A DNA stretch of 64,000 bases from Cupriavidus pauculus. GTDB lineage: Bacteria > Pseudomonadota > Gammaproteobacteria > Burkholderiales > Burkholderiaceae. The position numbers and the translations under genes are program-made. The notes under the pieces were generated by a model, which searched no databases, was not told where the DNA came from, and saw only the letters and a list, made by a program, of their open reading frames with translations. This document shows, piece by piece, positions 53,119 through 62,039 of the stretch. Location of the stretch: positions 1,922,001 through 1,986,000 of the forward strand of contig NZ_CP033969.1 of NCBI RefSeq assembly GCF_003854935.1. The letters run 5' to 3'. The stretch's first letter is position 1, and every line of letters begins with the position of its first letter.

Positions 53119-53760
53119 TCAGTGATGGGGTTGCGCCGCGACGGCGATCCAGACGGCGGTCAGCGCCAGCGCCAGCCCCATCATGCCGTTGAACCAGCGC
53201 ACGCGGTTGCCCTGCATCAGCCAGTGGCGCAGCGACGCGCCCAGCGCGCCGTAGGCGCCGTTGCTGAAGAAGCCGAACGTGGCAAACAGCGTGCTGACCA
53301 GCACCACGCGCTGGCCCAGCGACGGCGCGCCTTCCATGTACGACGCGGCCACGGCCAGCGCCATCATCCACGCCTTGATGTTGGCAAACTGCATGGCGAT
53401 GGACTGCCAGACATTCATCGGCTTGAGCACGCGTTTTTCGGCCAGCGCCGTGCTGCGGGCGATGCGCCACGCCAGCCACAGCAGGTACAGCACGCCGGCC
53501 ACGCGGATCAGCACGCCCAGCGTGGGGCTGGCCAGCACCAGCGCGCCCACGCCCGTGGCGCACAGCGCGATGATGCTGGCAAAGCCCACGGACACGCCGA
53601 TGCAGTGCGGCAGCGTGGCGCGCAGGCCGAAGTTGGCGCCGGTCACGGCCGCCACGGTGGTATTCGGCCCCGGCGTGAAGGCGCCCACCGCCAGCAGCGT
53701 GACCAGCGCCAGGAACTGGGCCGTCGACAGGCCCGTCAGCCAGCTTTCCATGCCGCTCAT
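53119..53760 (-). CDS. LysE/RhtB-family amino-acid exporter
   Basis: A 213-residue protein with six helices. The signature is LLAVGAFTPGPNTTVAAVTG, then IGVSVGFASIIALCATGVGA. It exports amino acids out of the cell. Its ATG overlaps the AlaX stop by four bases, so the two are translationally coupled. Confidence 0.9.
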   Translation of the reverse strand: MSGMESWLTGLSTAQFLALVTLLAVGAFTPGPNTTVAAVTGANFGLRATLPHCIGVSVGFASIIALCATGVGALVLASPTLGVLIRVAGVLYLLWLAWRIARSTALAEKRVLKPMNVWQSIAMQFANIKAWMMALAVAASYMEGAPSLGQRVVLVSTLFATFGFFSNGAYGALGASLRHWLMQGNRVRWFNGMMGLALALTAVWIAVAAQPHH

Positions 53761-54473
53761 GCGAAGTTGACGACCACGCGCCGGTTGGTGCGGCTCTTTT
53801 TCTCGATCTTGGTCACCACCATCGCGCCAATCTCGCCCGTGTTGGCCACGTGCGTGCCGCCGCAGGGCTGGCGGTCCACGCCCGGGATGTCGACGATGCG
53901 GATGTGGGCGGTGCCGGCCGGCGGCGCGGCGCCGATGGTGCGCACGAGGTCTGGCTGCGCGGCCAGTTGCTCGGGCGTGATGCGGTCGATGCCGACCGGC
54001 GTCCGGGCGTCGATCAGCGCGTTGAGCCGCGCGGTCAGGTCGGCCTTGTCCAGCGTCGATTCGGGCAGGTCGAAGTCGATCCGCGCCGCATCGGGCGAGA
54101 TGCCGCAGCCCGTGACCGGCACCGGGATCAGCGACCCCAGCAGGTGCAGGCAGGTGTGCAGCCGCATCAGCCGGTGCCGGCGCGCCCAGTCGATCCGTAC
54201 TTCCACGCGGTCGCCGGGCTGCAGCGCCGGCATGCCGGGCGCCGGCACGTGCAGGATGCGGGTGCGGTCGTCGGCGTAAATGGTTTCGGCCAGCGTCACC
54301 ACGCGGCCGTCGGCCGTGGCCAGCGTGCCGGTGTCGCCGGCCTGGCCGCCGCTGCGCGCGTAGCAGACGGTCTGGTCCAGCTCGATCCCCGCCTCGCTCA
54401 CCGCCACCACGGTGGCCTGGCAGTGGTCGAGGTAGGCGTCGTCGTCGAAACGCTTCAGCGTGGTCGGGGGCAT
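53757..54473 (-). CDS. AlaX-like alanyl-tRNA editing protein
   Basis: A 238-residue stand-alone editing domain that clears mischarged tRNA-Ala. The first zinc site is RLHTCLHLLG (with Cys in the middle of the HxxxH motif), and the second is the QPCGGTHVANTGEIG motif with conserved Cys and His. The end (IEKKSRTNRRVVVNFA) fits the AlaXp group. Its presence in an amino-acid export group suggests that non-cognate amino acids accumulate when this set is induced. Confidence 0.88.
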   Translation of the reverse strand: MPPTTLKRFDDDAYLDHCQATVVAVSEAGIELDQTVCYARSGGQAGDTGTLATADGRVVTLAETIYADDRTRILHVPAPGMPALQPGDRVEVRIDWARRHRLMRLHTCLHLLGSLIPVPVTGCGISPDAARIDFDLPESTLDKADLTARLNALIDARTPVGIDRITPEQLAAQPDLVRTIGAAPPAGTAHIRIVDIPGVDRQPCGGTHVANTGEIGAMVVTKIEKKSRTNRRVVVNFA

Positions 54474-54501
54474 CGGGGCTCCTTTGGGGATGTCTTCGGG
54501 G

Positions 54502-55179
54502 TCAGCGCAGGGTCTTGATGCCCGCTGGGGTTTCGATCTCGGCGGTCAGGCCGGGCGGCCCGTCGGCCTGTTCGATCTCGATCAGGTGCGCGGCGCCGAT
54601 CCAGGCCAGCCCCTGCCGCAGCAGTTCAGCGTGCGGATGCCGGCCGCGCAGCGCGCGCAGCGCCAGGTCCTGGCGGGGCAGGGCGACGCCGGGGTGGTTC
54701 GGCACGTCCCACTGGATCAGCGTCGGAAACAGGCCCTCGCCGGCGCTGGCCGCCTCGCCGTGCCACGCGGGCAGGCTGCCGTCGTCGGGCACGGTCAGGC
54801 GCCAGTGCAGCGCGCCGCGATCCATCGGGATGGCCGGGGCGATGCGGTCCGGATACTGCGCCTGCCAGCGCGACAGGTCGGCGGGCCGTTCCACGCGGGC
54901 GGCCCAGTGCGCCAGGAACGGGCCGTCGCGCAGCCGCTGTTGCACGGCGTCGCTGTCCAGCCCGAACCAGCGCGGGCGCGGCGGCGCGTCGGCGGCCGGG
55001 TCGATGGCGATCACTTCGAGGTACATCCCGCCGAACAGGCCCAGCACGCGGTTGTGGGTGCCCATGCGGGGGTGGGCGCCACCGGGCTGCGGGGCGATGC
55101 CGAGCAGGTCGGCCACATGCTGGGCGCCCGATTCCAGGTCGGGCGCGGCAACGACGAGATGGTCCAGAGCAAGTTTCAT
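54502..55179 (-). CDS. VOC/glyoxalase-like domain protein
   Basis: A 225-residue protein of the glyoxalase-like group (LALDHLVVAAPDLESGAQHV, then VLGLFGGMYLEVIAIDPAAD). The His near the N-terminus and the Glu in LEVIAID are candidate metal ligands. It is the first gene of the seven-gene leftward group and diverges from the MocR regulator, 84 bases apart. Substrate unknown. Confidence 0.75.
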   Translation of the reverse strand: MKLALDHLVVAAPDLESGAQHVADLLGIAPQPGGAHPRMGTHNRVLGLFGGMYLEVIAIDPAADAPPRPRWFGLDSDAVQQRLRDGPFLAHWAARVERPADLSRWQAQYPDRIAPAIPMDRGALHWRLTVPDDGSLPAWHGEAASAGEGLFPTLIQWDVPNHPGVALPRQDLALRALRGRHPHAELLRQGLAWIGAAHLIEIEQADGPPGLTAEIETPAGIKTLR

Positions 55180-55205
55180 TGTGGGTTGATGGTAGTCAAG
55201 CTAGT

Positions 55206-55250
55206 CGGTACAGTACCGATACAGTTGAGCAAGTCGTCTTCAGTACAGTT
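55206..55250. promoter_or_regulatory. MocR-type operator region
   Basis: A perfect palindrome CGGTAC-A-GTACCG (55206-55218) overlaps the first of three TACAGT direct repeats (55209, 55220 and 55244). This spacing of repeated TACAGT-type boxes in a divergent promoter is what MocR/GntR proteins bind. It can control both the regulator and the leftward operon. Confidence 0.6.
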
Positions 55251-55263
55251 GCGGGAGCGCCAC

Positions 55264-56787
55264 ATGGAAGGCAGCCAGAAGAATCCTCGGGACGGTAGCG
55301 ACGGCGCGCCGGGCGGCACGCGGCCGCTGCGGCTGGTGATGCCGTCGGCGGCCCAGCCACGCCTGCCGGACCCGATTCCGTCGGCCCAGATGACGCTGGT
55401 GGAGCAGTTGACCGAGTGGGCCCGGCTGCGCATCGACGAGCGGGTGTTCCGGGCGGGCATGCGGATGCCGTCGATCCGGCAGCTTGCGGCCGAGAAGGGT
55501 ATCTCGCGCTTCACCGTCGTGGAAGCCTACGAGCGGCTGGTGGCGCTGGGCTATCTGGAATCGCGCCGGGGCTCGGGCTTCTACGTGCGTGACCGCGTGC
55601 CGCCTGCGTCGGTGGCCGCGCCGCCGGCGTCGCCGGCCATCCGCAATGTCGACGTCACGTGGCTGCTGCGCAGCATGTTCCACTCGGCGGAAAGCCACAA
55701 GGCGCCGGGCTGGGGCTTTCTGCCCAACGAATGGCTGGACGGCGAACTGCTGTCTGGCGCGATGCGCAGCCTCGGGCGCCAGCCGGGCGGTCATTTCCTG
55801 TCCAGCGGCACGCCGATGGGCTTCCTGCCGCTGCGCCAGCAGCTTCGCACCCGGCTGGAGGAGCTGGAGATCGGCGTGACGCCGGACCAGATCGTCATGA
55901 CGTCGGGCATCACCCAGGCGTTCGATCTGATCGCCCGCCAGTTCCTGCATCCGGGCGACACGGTCGTGGTGGGCGACCCGGCGTGGTTCGTGATGTTCGC
56001 GCGGTTCGCCACGCAGGGCGCCAACGTGATTGGCGTGCCCTATACCGCCGACGGCCCCGACCTGGAGGCGCTGGAGCGGATCGCCCAGGCCCACCGGCCC
56101 AAGCTCGTGGTGGTCAATTCGGTGCTGCACAACCCCACCGGCACGTCGCTGTCGGCCGCCCGGGCGTTCCGGCTGCTGCAACTGGCCGAGCAGTACGGCT
56201 TCACCATCGTCGAAGACGATATCTACTGCGATCTCTGCCCGCCCGGCCACGCGGCCACCCGGCTGGCCAGCCTGGACCAGCTCAAGCGGGTGATCTACCT
56301 GGGGAGTTTCTCGAAGACGCTGGCCGCGAACCTGCGCGTGGGGTATATCGCCGCCAGCCCGGAGCTGGCCGTGAATTTGACCGACAGCAAGCTGGTCACC
56401 GGCATGGCCACGCCGGAAATCAACGAGCGGGTGGTCTACAAGGTGCTGACCGAGGGCCACTACCGCAAGCACACCGAGCGCGTGCGGGTGCGGCTGGACC
56501 GGGCCCGCGACGCCACGCGCGAGCAGCTGGAGCGGCTGGGCATCCGCATCTTCCCGGGGCAGGTGGCCGGCATGTACCTGTGGGCCGATACCGGCGTGGA
56601 TACCAACGTGATTGCCACGGCCGGGCACGAGGAAGGCTACCTGTTCGCGCCGGGCAGCCTGTTCTCGCCGTCGCAGATGCCGTCTACGTGGACCCGCTTC
56701 AACGTGGCCAGCAGCGGCGACCCCGGCATGCTGCGCTTCCTGGCCGGGCAGATGGAGCGGTTGTCCGGCCTGCCGGCGGCGTCCTGA
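55264..56787 (+). CDS. MocR-family regulator (GntR HTH plus aminotransferase domain)
   Basis: A 507-residue protein. The N-terminal winged helix (LRIDERVFRAGMRMPSIRQL, then AAEKGISRFTVVEAYERLVA) is followed by a linker and a fold-type I aminotransferase-like domain with SSGTPMGFLPLRQQLRTRLE, VVNSVLHNPTGTSL and the PLP Lys in YLGSFSKTLAANLRVGYIA. MocR proteins sense PLP or amino-acid adducts. Divergence from the VOC-to-GST group suggests it activates that group. Confidence 0.9.
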   Translation: MEGSQKNPRDGSDGAPGGTRPLRLVMPSAAQPRLPDPIPSAQMTLVEQLTEWARLRIDERVFRAGMRMPSIRQLAAEKGISRFTVVEAYERLVALGYLESRRGSGFYVRDRVPPASVAAPPASPAIRNVDVTWLLRSMFHSAESHKAPGWGFLPNEWLDGELLSGAMRSLGRQPGGHFLSSGTPMGFLPLRQQLRTRLEELEIGVTPDQIVMTSGITQAFDLIARQFLHPGDTVVVGDPAWFVMFARFATQGANVIGVPYTADGPDLEALERIAQAHRPKLVVVNSVLHNPTGTSLSAARAFRLLQLAEQYGFTIVEDDIYCDLCPPGHAATRLASLDQLKRVIYLGSFSKTLAANLRVGYIAASPELAVNLTDSKLVTGMATPEINERVVYKVLTEGHYRKHTERVRVRLDRARDATREQLERLGIRIFPGQVAGMYLWADTGVDTNVIATAGHEEGYLFAPGSLFSPSQMPSTWTRFNVASSGDPGMLRFLAGQMERLSGLPAAS

Positions 56788-56801
56788 GCCCGCAAAAGCC
56801 G

Positions 56802-56832
56802 CGGCCGGGGCCCTTGAAAAAGGGCCGGGCCG
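56802..56832 (+). terminator. Hairpin after the MocR gene
   Basis: GC-rich complementary arms (CGGCCGGGGCCC and GGGCCGGGCCG) flank the loop TTGAAAAA. The T run is missing, so termination is only probable. Confidence 0.4.
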
Positions 56833-56915
56833 TCCCGATTTCCAGCGCCATCGATCCCGTCCTGGATACACGGGGCGGGGCACCGTTGCGCTGACCCGTT
56901 TTCAAGAGGAGAACC

Positions 56916-58817
56916 ATGACCGCACCGCACGAGACGATGAGCTTCCAGGCAGAAGTGAAGCAGCTTCTGCATCTGATGATCCACTCGCTGTACAGCAACA
57001 AGGAAATCTTCCTGCGCGAGCTGGTATCGAACGCCTCGGACGCCACCGACAAGCTGCGCTTCGAGGCCATCGCCAATCCGTCGCTGCTGGAAAACGACGC
57101 CGACCTGGCGATCCGGATCGAGGCCGACCCGGCCGCCCGCACGCTGAAGATCACCGACAACGGCATCGGCATGAGCCGCGACGAGGCGATCCGCAACCTG
57201 GGCACCATCGCCCGGTCGGGCACCAAGGAATTCTTCCAGCAACTGTCGGGCGACCAGCAGAAGGACGCCGCGCTGATCGGCCAGTTCGGCGTGGGCTTCT
57301 ATTCGGCGTTTATCGTCGCGGACAAGGTCACCGTGGAAACGCGCCGCGCCGGGCTGCCGGCCAGCGAGGCGGTGCGCTGGGAAAGCGCCGGCGATGGCGA
57401 GTTCAGCGTCGACGCGATCGACCGCGCCGAGCGCGGCACCACCATCACGCTGCACCTGCGCGAGGGCGAGGACGACTTCCTGTCGTCGTACCGGCTGCAA
57501 CACATCATCCGCAAGTACTCGGACCACATCTCGCTGCCGATCCGCATGCCCAAGGAGGAATGGGATGCCGAGACGCAGACGCAGAAGCGCTCGGACGAGT
57601 GGGAAAGCGTGAACCAGGCCAGCGCGCTCTGGACGCGCGGCAAGTCGGACATCACCGACGAGCAGTACCAGGCGTTCTACCAGCACATCGCCCATGACCA
57701 CGAGCCGCCGCTGGCCTGGACCCACAACCGCGTGGAAGGCCGCAGCGAGTACACCCAGTTGCTGTACATCCCGGCCCGCGCCCCGTTCGACCTGTGGGAC
57801 CGCAACCACAAGGGCGGGCTGAAGCTGTACGTCAAGCGCGTGTTCATCATGGACGAGGCCGAGCAGCTGCTGCCGTCGTACCTGCGCTGGGTCAAGGGCG
57901 TGGTCGATTCGGCCGACCTGCCGCTGAACGTGTCGCGCGAGCTGCTGCAGGAAAGCCGCGACGTCAAGGCGATCCGCGAGGGCTGCACCAAGCGCGTGCT
58001 GTCGATGCTGGAATCGCTGGCCGACAGCGAGGACGACGCCGAGCGCGCCAAGTACAAGACGTTCTGGGAACAGTTCGGCCAGGTGCTCAAGGAAGGCATG
58101 GGCGAGGACCACGCCAATGCCGAGCGCATCGCCCGGCTGCTGCGCTTTGCCACGACGCACGGCGACACGGCCGAGCAGGCGGTGTCGCTGGCGGACTACG
58201 TGGGCCGGATGAAGGAAGGCCAGGACAAGATCTACTACGTCACGGCCGACACCTGGACGGCGGCCAAGTCGAGCCCGCACCTGGAGGTGTTCCGCAAGAA
58301 AGGCATCGAGGTGGTGCTGCTGACCGACCGCGTCGACGAGTGGATGCTGTCGTACCTGCGCGAATTTGACGGCAAGGAGCTGGTGTCCGTGGCACGCGGC
58401 GACCTGGACCTGGGCGCGCTGGCCGACGAGGCCGAGAAGGCCGAGCAGGAGAAGGCGACCACCGAGTGGAAGGACGTGGTGGAACGCGCCAAGGCCGTGC
58501 TGGAAGGCAAGGCCAAGGACGTGCGCGTGACGCTGCGCCTGACCGATTCGGCCTCGTGCCTGGTGTCCGACGAGGGCGACATGAGCGGCTACCTGCAGCG
58601 GCTGCTCAAGCAGGCCGGCCAGAAGGCGCCCGACGCCCAGCCGATCCTGGAACTGAACCCCGAGCACGCGCTGGTCCGCAAGCTGCGCGACCTGCCCGAG
58701 GACGACGCCTTTGGCGACCGCGTGCGCGTGCTGTTCGACCAGGCGCTGCTGGCCGAGGGCGGCATGCTGGAAGACCCGGCGGCCTACGTGCAGCGCGTGA
58801 ACCGGTTGCTGGCCTGA
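56916..58817 (+). CDS. htpG: Chaperone HtpG (Hsp90)
   Basis: A 633-residue protein with a GAGGAG ribosome site. The N-terminal GHKL domain has [49 protein letters not shown] and [11 protein letters not shown]. The middle domain has [20 protein letters not shown] and the C-terminal dimer domain [20 protein letters not shown]. It folds and remodels client proteins with ATP. Complete and normal in length. Confidence 0.97.
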   Translation: MTAPHETMSFQAEVKQLLHLMIHSLYSNKEIFLRELVSNASDATDKLRFEAIANPSLLENDADLAIRIEADPAARTLKITDNGIGMSRDEAIRNLGTIARSGTKEFFQQLSGDQQKDAALIGQFGVGFYSAFIVADKVTVETRRAGLPASEAVRWESAGDGEFSVDAIDRAERGTTITLHLREGEDDFLSSYRLQHIIRKYSDHISLPIRMPKEEWDAETQTQKRSDEWESVNQASALWTRGKSDITDEQYQAFYQHIAHDHEPPLAWTHNRVEGRSEYTQLLYIPARAPFDLWDRNHKGGLKLYVKRVFIMDEAEQLLPSYLRWVKGVVDSADLPLNVSRELLQESRDVKAIREGCTKRVLSMLESLADSEDDAERAKYKTFWEQFGQVLKEGMGEDHANAERIARLLRFATTHGDTAEQAVSLADYVGRMKEGQDKIYYVTADTWTAAKSSPHLEVFRKKGIEVVLLTDRVDEWMLSYLREFDGKELVSVARGDLDLGALADEAEKAEQEKATTEWKDVVERAKAVLEGKAKDVRVTLRLTDSASCLVSDEGDMSGYLQRLLKQAGQKAPDAQPILELNPEHALVRKLRDLPEDDAFGDRVRVLFDQALLAEGGMLEDPAAYVQRVNRLLA

Positions 58818-58858
58818 CTGGCGCCCGCGCCGGTCGACATGCTGACCCTCTCCCCCGG

Positions 58859-58884
58859 CCCCTCTTCCGCAAGCGGGAGCGGGG
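58859..58884. repeat. REP-like hairpin, copy B
   Basis: CCCCTCTTCCGC and GCGGGAGCGGGG flank two A residues. It is similar to copies at 49670 and 61916 and lies just after htpG. Confidence 0.65.
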
Positions 58885-58954
58885 CGCCACCCGATGGCAT
58901 TGGCTATGCCGGGCAGGGGAGAGGGTCGGCGGCTGAACCCCTGACCCCATCCCG

Positions 58955-59449
58955 ATGACCACCAAACGCTGCTTCCCCCCGGTCGTCGACGCCCACACCC
59001 GCGTGCTGGTGCTGGGCAGCCTGCCGGGCGAGGTCTCGCTCGCCCAGTCCCAGTATTACGCGCACAAGCAGAACCGCTTCTGGCACCTGATGGGCGACGT
59101 GCTGGGCGTGGACCTGGCGGGGCTGGACTACGACAGCCGGCTGGCTACGCTGCGCCGGCACCGGGTCGGGCTCTGGGACGTGGTGGCCGAGGCGCGCCGC
59201 GACGGCAGCCTCGACAGCAGTATCCGCGATCACCAGGGCAACGACCTGTTGGGCTTGATCGGCACCCTGCCGGCGCTGCGGGCTATCGCCTTCAACGGCG
59301 GCACGGCGGCAAGGATCGGGGAAAAGGCGCTGGGCGAACACGGCGACCGGCACGCCATCCTGAAACTGCCGTCGAGCAGTCCGGCCTATACGCTGGCGTA
59401 CGCGCAGAAGCTGATTGCGTGGCAGGCCATCCGGGCGTGGCTGGATTGA
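58955..59449 (+). CDS. DNA-deoxyinosine glycosylase (uracil-DNA glycosylase superfamily)
   Basis: A 164-residue protein. The first signature (VLVLGSLPGEVSLAQSQYYA, then HKQNRFWHLM) is that of the family 6 hypoxanthine/uracil-type glycosylases. The second (AIAFNGGTAARIGEKAL) and third (ILKLPSSSPAYTLAYAQKLI) blocks are also present. It removes deaminated bases from DNA. It stands alone between htpG and the leftward FlxA-like gene. Confidence 0.85.
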   Translation: MTTKRCFPPVVDAHTRVLVLGSLPGEVSLAQSQYYAHKQNRFWHLMGDVLGVDLAGLDYDSRLATLRRHRVGLWDVVAEARRDGSLDSSIRDHQGNDLLGLIGTLPALRAIAFNGGTAARIGEKALGEHGDRHAILKLPSSSPAYTLAYAQKLIAWQAIRAWLD

Positions 59450-59503
59450 AGGCCGCCGCGCCCGCCGCAAGACGGGCGGGGGCGCGGGGCGGACGATGGC
59501 CGG

Positions 59504-60013
59504 TCAGGCCGTCGTATTGACGATATTCCCGGTGCTGGTCCCGGTGGCTTCCTGATAGGCGGCCGACAGCCGGGCCATGGCTTCCGACAGGGCGGCCTGC
59601 GTGGCCGAGACGCCGGCCTGGAGCGTGCCGACCGTGGCGGCCTTGGTCTGGTCGTCGGTCGGCGCGGCCTGGGCGGCCTGAAGCTGGGCCATCTGGGCGG
59701 CCAGTTGCTTCTGCAGCGATTCGATCTGCTGCTTGAGCGCCTTGATGACGTCCGATTCGCTGGCTTCGCTGCTGGTGCTGCCGCCTGCGGCCGCGCCGCC
59801 GCCCATCTTGCCGGCGCCGGACGGGCCCTCGATGCGGCCGCTGCCGGCGCTGGCACTGCTGGACGACGCCTCGGTCGTGCTGGCGCCGGTGGCGGCGGCC
59901 TGGGCGTCGGCGGATTCGGCTGCCGGCTGGGTATAGCGATGCGTGCCGGTGACGGCGGCGTCACTGGCAACCCATACCTGCGGGGTTACGCTGCTGATGG
60001 ATGTCATGGTCAT
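59504..60013 (-). CDS. FlxA-like coiled-coil protein
   Basis: A 169-residue protein. A Ser/Gly/Ala-rich stretch is followed by a coiled coil (DVIKALKQQIESLQKQLAAQ, then MAQLQAAQAAPTDDQ) that resembles FlxA-like proteins, and then by an alanine-rich helix. There is no signal peptide. The ATG at 60013 (MTMTSIS) is chosen from the GGAAA site upstream. Function unknown. Confidence 0.6.
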   Translation of the reverse strand: MTMTSISSVTPQVWVASDAAVTGTHRYTQPAAESADAQAAATGASTTEASSSSASAGSGRIEGPSGAGKMGGGAAAGGSTSSEASESDVIKALKQQIESLQKQLAAQMAQLQAAQAAPTDDQTKAATVGTLQAGVSATQAALSEAMARLSAAYQEATGTSTGNIVNTTA

Positions 60014-60165
60014 TGTTTCCAGTCGAATTGCGGGCGAGGAGAGTGCCCACATCTACATCGGCCCGCCATCGGAAAACTTTAGCCGGGGCGCCGGGGTCTC
60101 ACCGGCTTCTGTCACAATCGCGGCCATGCCTCGCTTGGACCAAAACCTGGAAGGGTCTTACTGAT

Positions 60166-60933
60166 ATGTCGTTCGGGAATCTCGGAATCGGCGGTATCGG
60201 CCTGCACGTGATCGTCGCGATCTTCTTTGCCGTGCACGCCGTCCGCACCCACCAGAACATGTACTGGCTGCTGCTGCTGTTCCTCTTCCCGGGGCTGGGC
60301 AGCGTGGTGTATTTCTTTGCCGTCTACCTGCCCGGGCTGCGCCAGACGCGCGGCGCGCAGGTGGCCAAGCGGGCGATCCACCAGATCGTCGATCCGGGCC
60401 GGGCCGTGCGCGAGGCGCGCGACGCGTTCGACCGGGCGCCGACCGTGGAGCACCGGATGCGGCTGGGTGCCGCGCTGCTCGATACCGGCAACGCGCCCGA
60501 GGCGCTGCAGCACTACGAGGCGGCGGCCAACGGCCCGTTCGCGTCCGATCCGGCGCTGCTCGAAGGGCTGGCGCGGGCGCAACTGGCCACGGGCCGCCAT
60601 GCCGAGGCCCAGGTCACGCTGGAAAAGCTGTTCGCGGCCAACCCACGGGCGCGCGAGCAATCCGACCCGTCGCTGCTTTACGCCCGGGCGCTGGCCGCGC
60701 TGGGCGCCCCCGGCACGCGGGACGCGTTCGAGCGTGCGCTGACCCATGCCAGCGATGTGGCGGCGCGCTGCCTCTACGCCGACTGGCTGGCCGCGCAGGC
60801 CGACCCGGCAGACCGCGAGCGCGCCAAGTCGCTCTACACCGAAATCGTTCACGACGCGCGCCACTGGCCGCGTCATGCCCGCGAGCACAATCGCGAATGG
60901 CTGCAGCGCGCGCAAGCCGCGCTGGGCCAATGA
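60166..60933 (+). CDS. Membrane-anchored TPR-like protein
   Basis: A 255-residue protein. The N-terminus has two membrane helices with the PLDc-N pattern (MYWLLLLFLFPGLGSVVYFF). The remainder is helical with tetratricopeptide-like repeats (RMRLGAALLDTGNAPEALQH, then EGLARAQLATGRHAEAQVTL). The stop overlaps the next start (ATGA). It could be a scaffold in the envelope. Confidence 0.65.
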   Translation: MSFGNLGIGGIGLHVIVAIFFAVHAVRTHQNMYWLLLLFLFPGLGSVVYFFAVYLPGLRQTRGAQVAKRAIHQIVDPGRAVREARDAFDRAPTVEHRMRLGAALLDTGNAPEALQHYEAAANGPFASDPALLEGLARAQLATGRHAEAQVTLEKLFAANPRAREQSDPSLLYARALAALGAPGTRDAFERALTHASDVAARCLYADWLAAQADPADRERAKSLYTEIVHDARHWPRHAREHNREWLQRAQAALGQ

Positions 60934-61844
60934 TCCGCGCCCTGGGCGCTTTCCTTTCCTCCATGACGCTTCTGAAACGCAAATCGATCGAGGCGGTGGC
61001 CTCGCGCCGCCCCGCACGCGGCAGCCGTGAATCCTCCCGCCACCCCGCCGGCCGCGATGCCGGCGAAAAACGCATGACGCCGCGCTTTGCGCCGGTGACG
61101 TTCTCCGAGATGGACGGCGTGCGCTACCTGCACTTCGGTACCGAATGGGTGCAGGGCGCCATGCGCCTGCGCAAGCCGGATGCCATCGAGCTGGAATACG
61201 CCCAGCAGATGATGGCGTGGCTGCTGTTCCTGTCGCCGGCTTCGGCCGGCTTCCACGTGGCGCAGCTCGGGCTCGGCGCCGCGGCGCTGACCAAGTTCTG
61301 CCATCGGCATTTCGCGCGGGCCAAGGTCACCGCCGTCGAGCTGAACCCGGCCGTGATCGTGGCCGGCCGCAGCATGTTCGGCCTGCGCGAGGACGATGCC
61401 CGGCTGACCGTGCGCGAGCAGGACGCGTGGGACTACGTGATGGATGGCGCGCAGACCGCCGCGATCGACGCGTTGCAGGTGGACCTGTACGACGCCACCG
61501 CGCGCGGCCCGGTGCTGGACACGACGGCGTTCTACCGCGCCTGCCGCCGCGTGCTCAAGGCGCCCGGCGTGATGACGATCAACCTGTTCGGCGACCACGA
61601 CAGCTTTCCGAAGAACATCGAGCGCATCTGCGACGCGTTCGACAATCGCGTGCTGGTGTTTCCCGAAGTCCACGACGGCAACATCATCGCGCTGGCCTTC
61701 AACGGGCCGGCCATCGACGTGTCATGGGAAACGCTGGAGGCCAGGGCAGCCGTGATCGAGACGTCGACCACGCTGCCGGCGAGGGACTGGGTGAGGAAGC
61801 TGCGCGCGGCGAATGCCCGGCAGGAGGGGCGGCTGGTGATTTAG
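60930..61844 (+). CDS. Spermidine synthase-like SAM-binding protein
   Basis: A 304-residue protein. The core has the SAM-type motif HVAQLGLGAAALTKFCHRHF followed by VTAVELNPAVIV, and LQVDLYDATARGPVLDTTAF with the catalytic-region Asp, as in polyamine synthases. The N-terminal 50 residues are Arg- and Ser-rich, outside the domain. An ATG at 60963 is an alternative start. Its start overlaps the TPR gene stop, so the two are co-translated. Substrate specificity is unknown. Confidence 0.75.
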   Translation: MIRALGAFLSSMTLLKRKSIEAVASRRPARGSRESSRHPAGRDAGEKRMTPRFAPVTFSEMDGVRYLHFGTEWVQGAMRLRKPDAIELEYAQQMMAWLLFLSPASAGFHVAQLGLGAAALTKFCHRHFARAKVTAVELNPAVIVAGRSMFGLREDDARLTVREQDAWDYVMDGAQTAAIDALQVDLYDATARGPVLDTTAFYRACRRVLKAPGVMTINLFGDHDSFPKNIERICDAFDNRVLVFPEVHDGNIIALAFNGPAIDVSWETLEARAAVIETSTTLPARDWVRKLRAANARQEGRLVI

Positions 61845-61915
61845 GGTCGCGCGCTGGTTGGCTCCGCAGTCCTGCAGCCGGTCGGCAAGCAGAGCCTCAA
61901 CGCCCTCACGCCCAG

Positions 61916-61942
61916 CCCCTCTCCCGCCTTGCGGGAGAGGGG
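61916..61942. repeat. REP-like hairpin, copy C
   Basis: CCCCTCTCCCGC and GCGGGAGAGGGG flank the loop CTT. A second, imperfect repetition (GGAGCAAACCGGTGGCGGGC and GGAAGCAAACCGGCGGCGGG) follows at 61941-61989. Confidence 0.7.
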
Positions 61943-62039
61943 AGCAAACCGGTGGCGGGCGGGAAAGGGAAGCAAACCGGCGGCGGGCGGGAGGCATTGC
62001 GCCATGCAGCGACCATGACGCGCGTGCCGGGCTGCCCCC

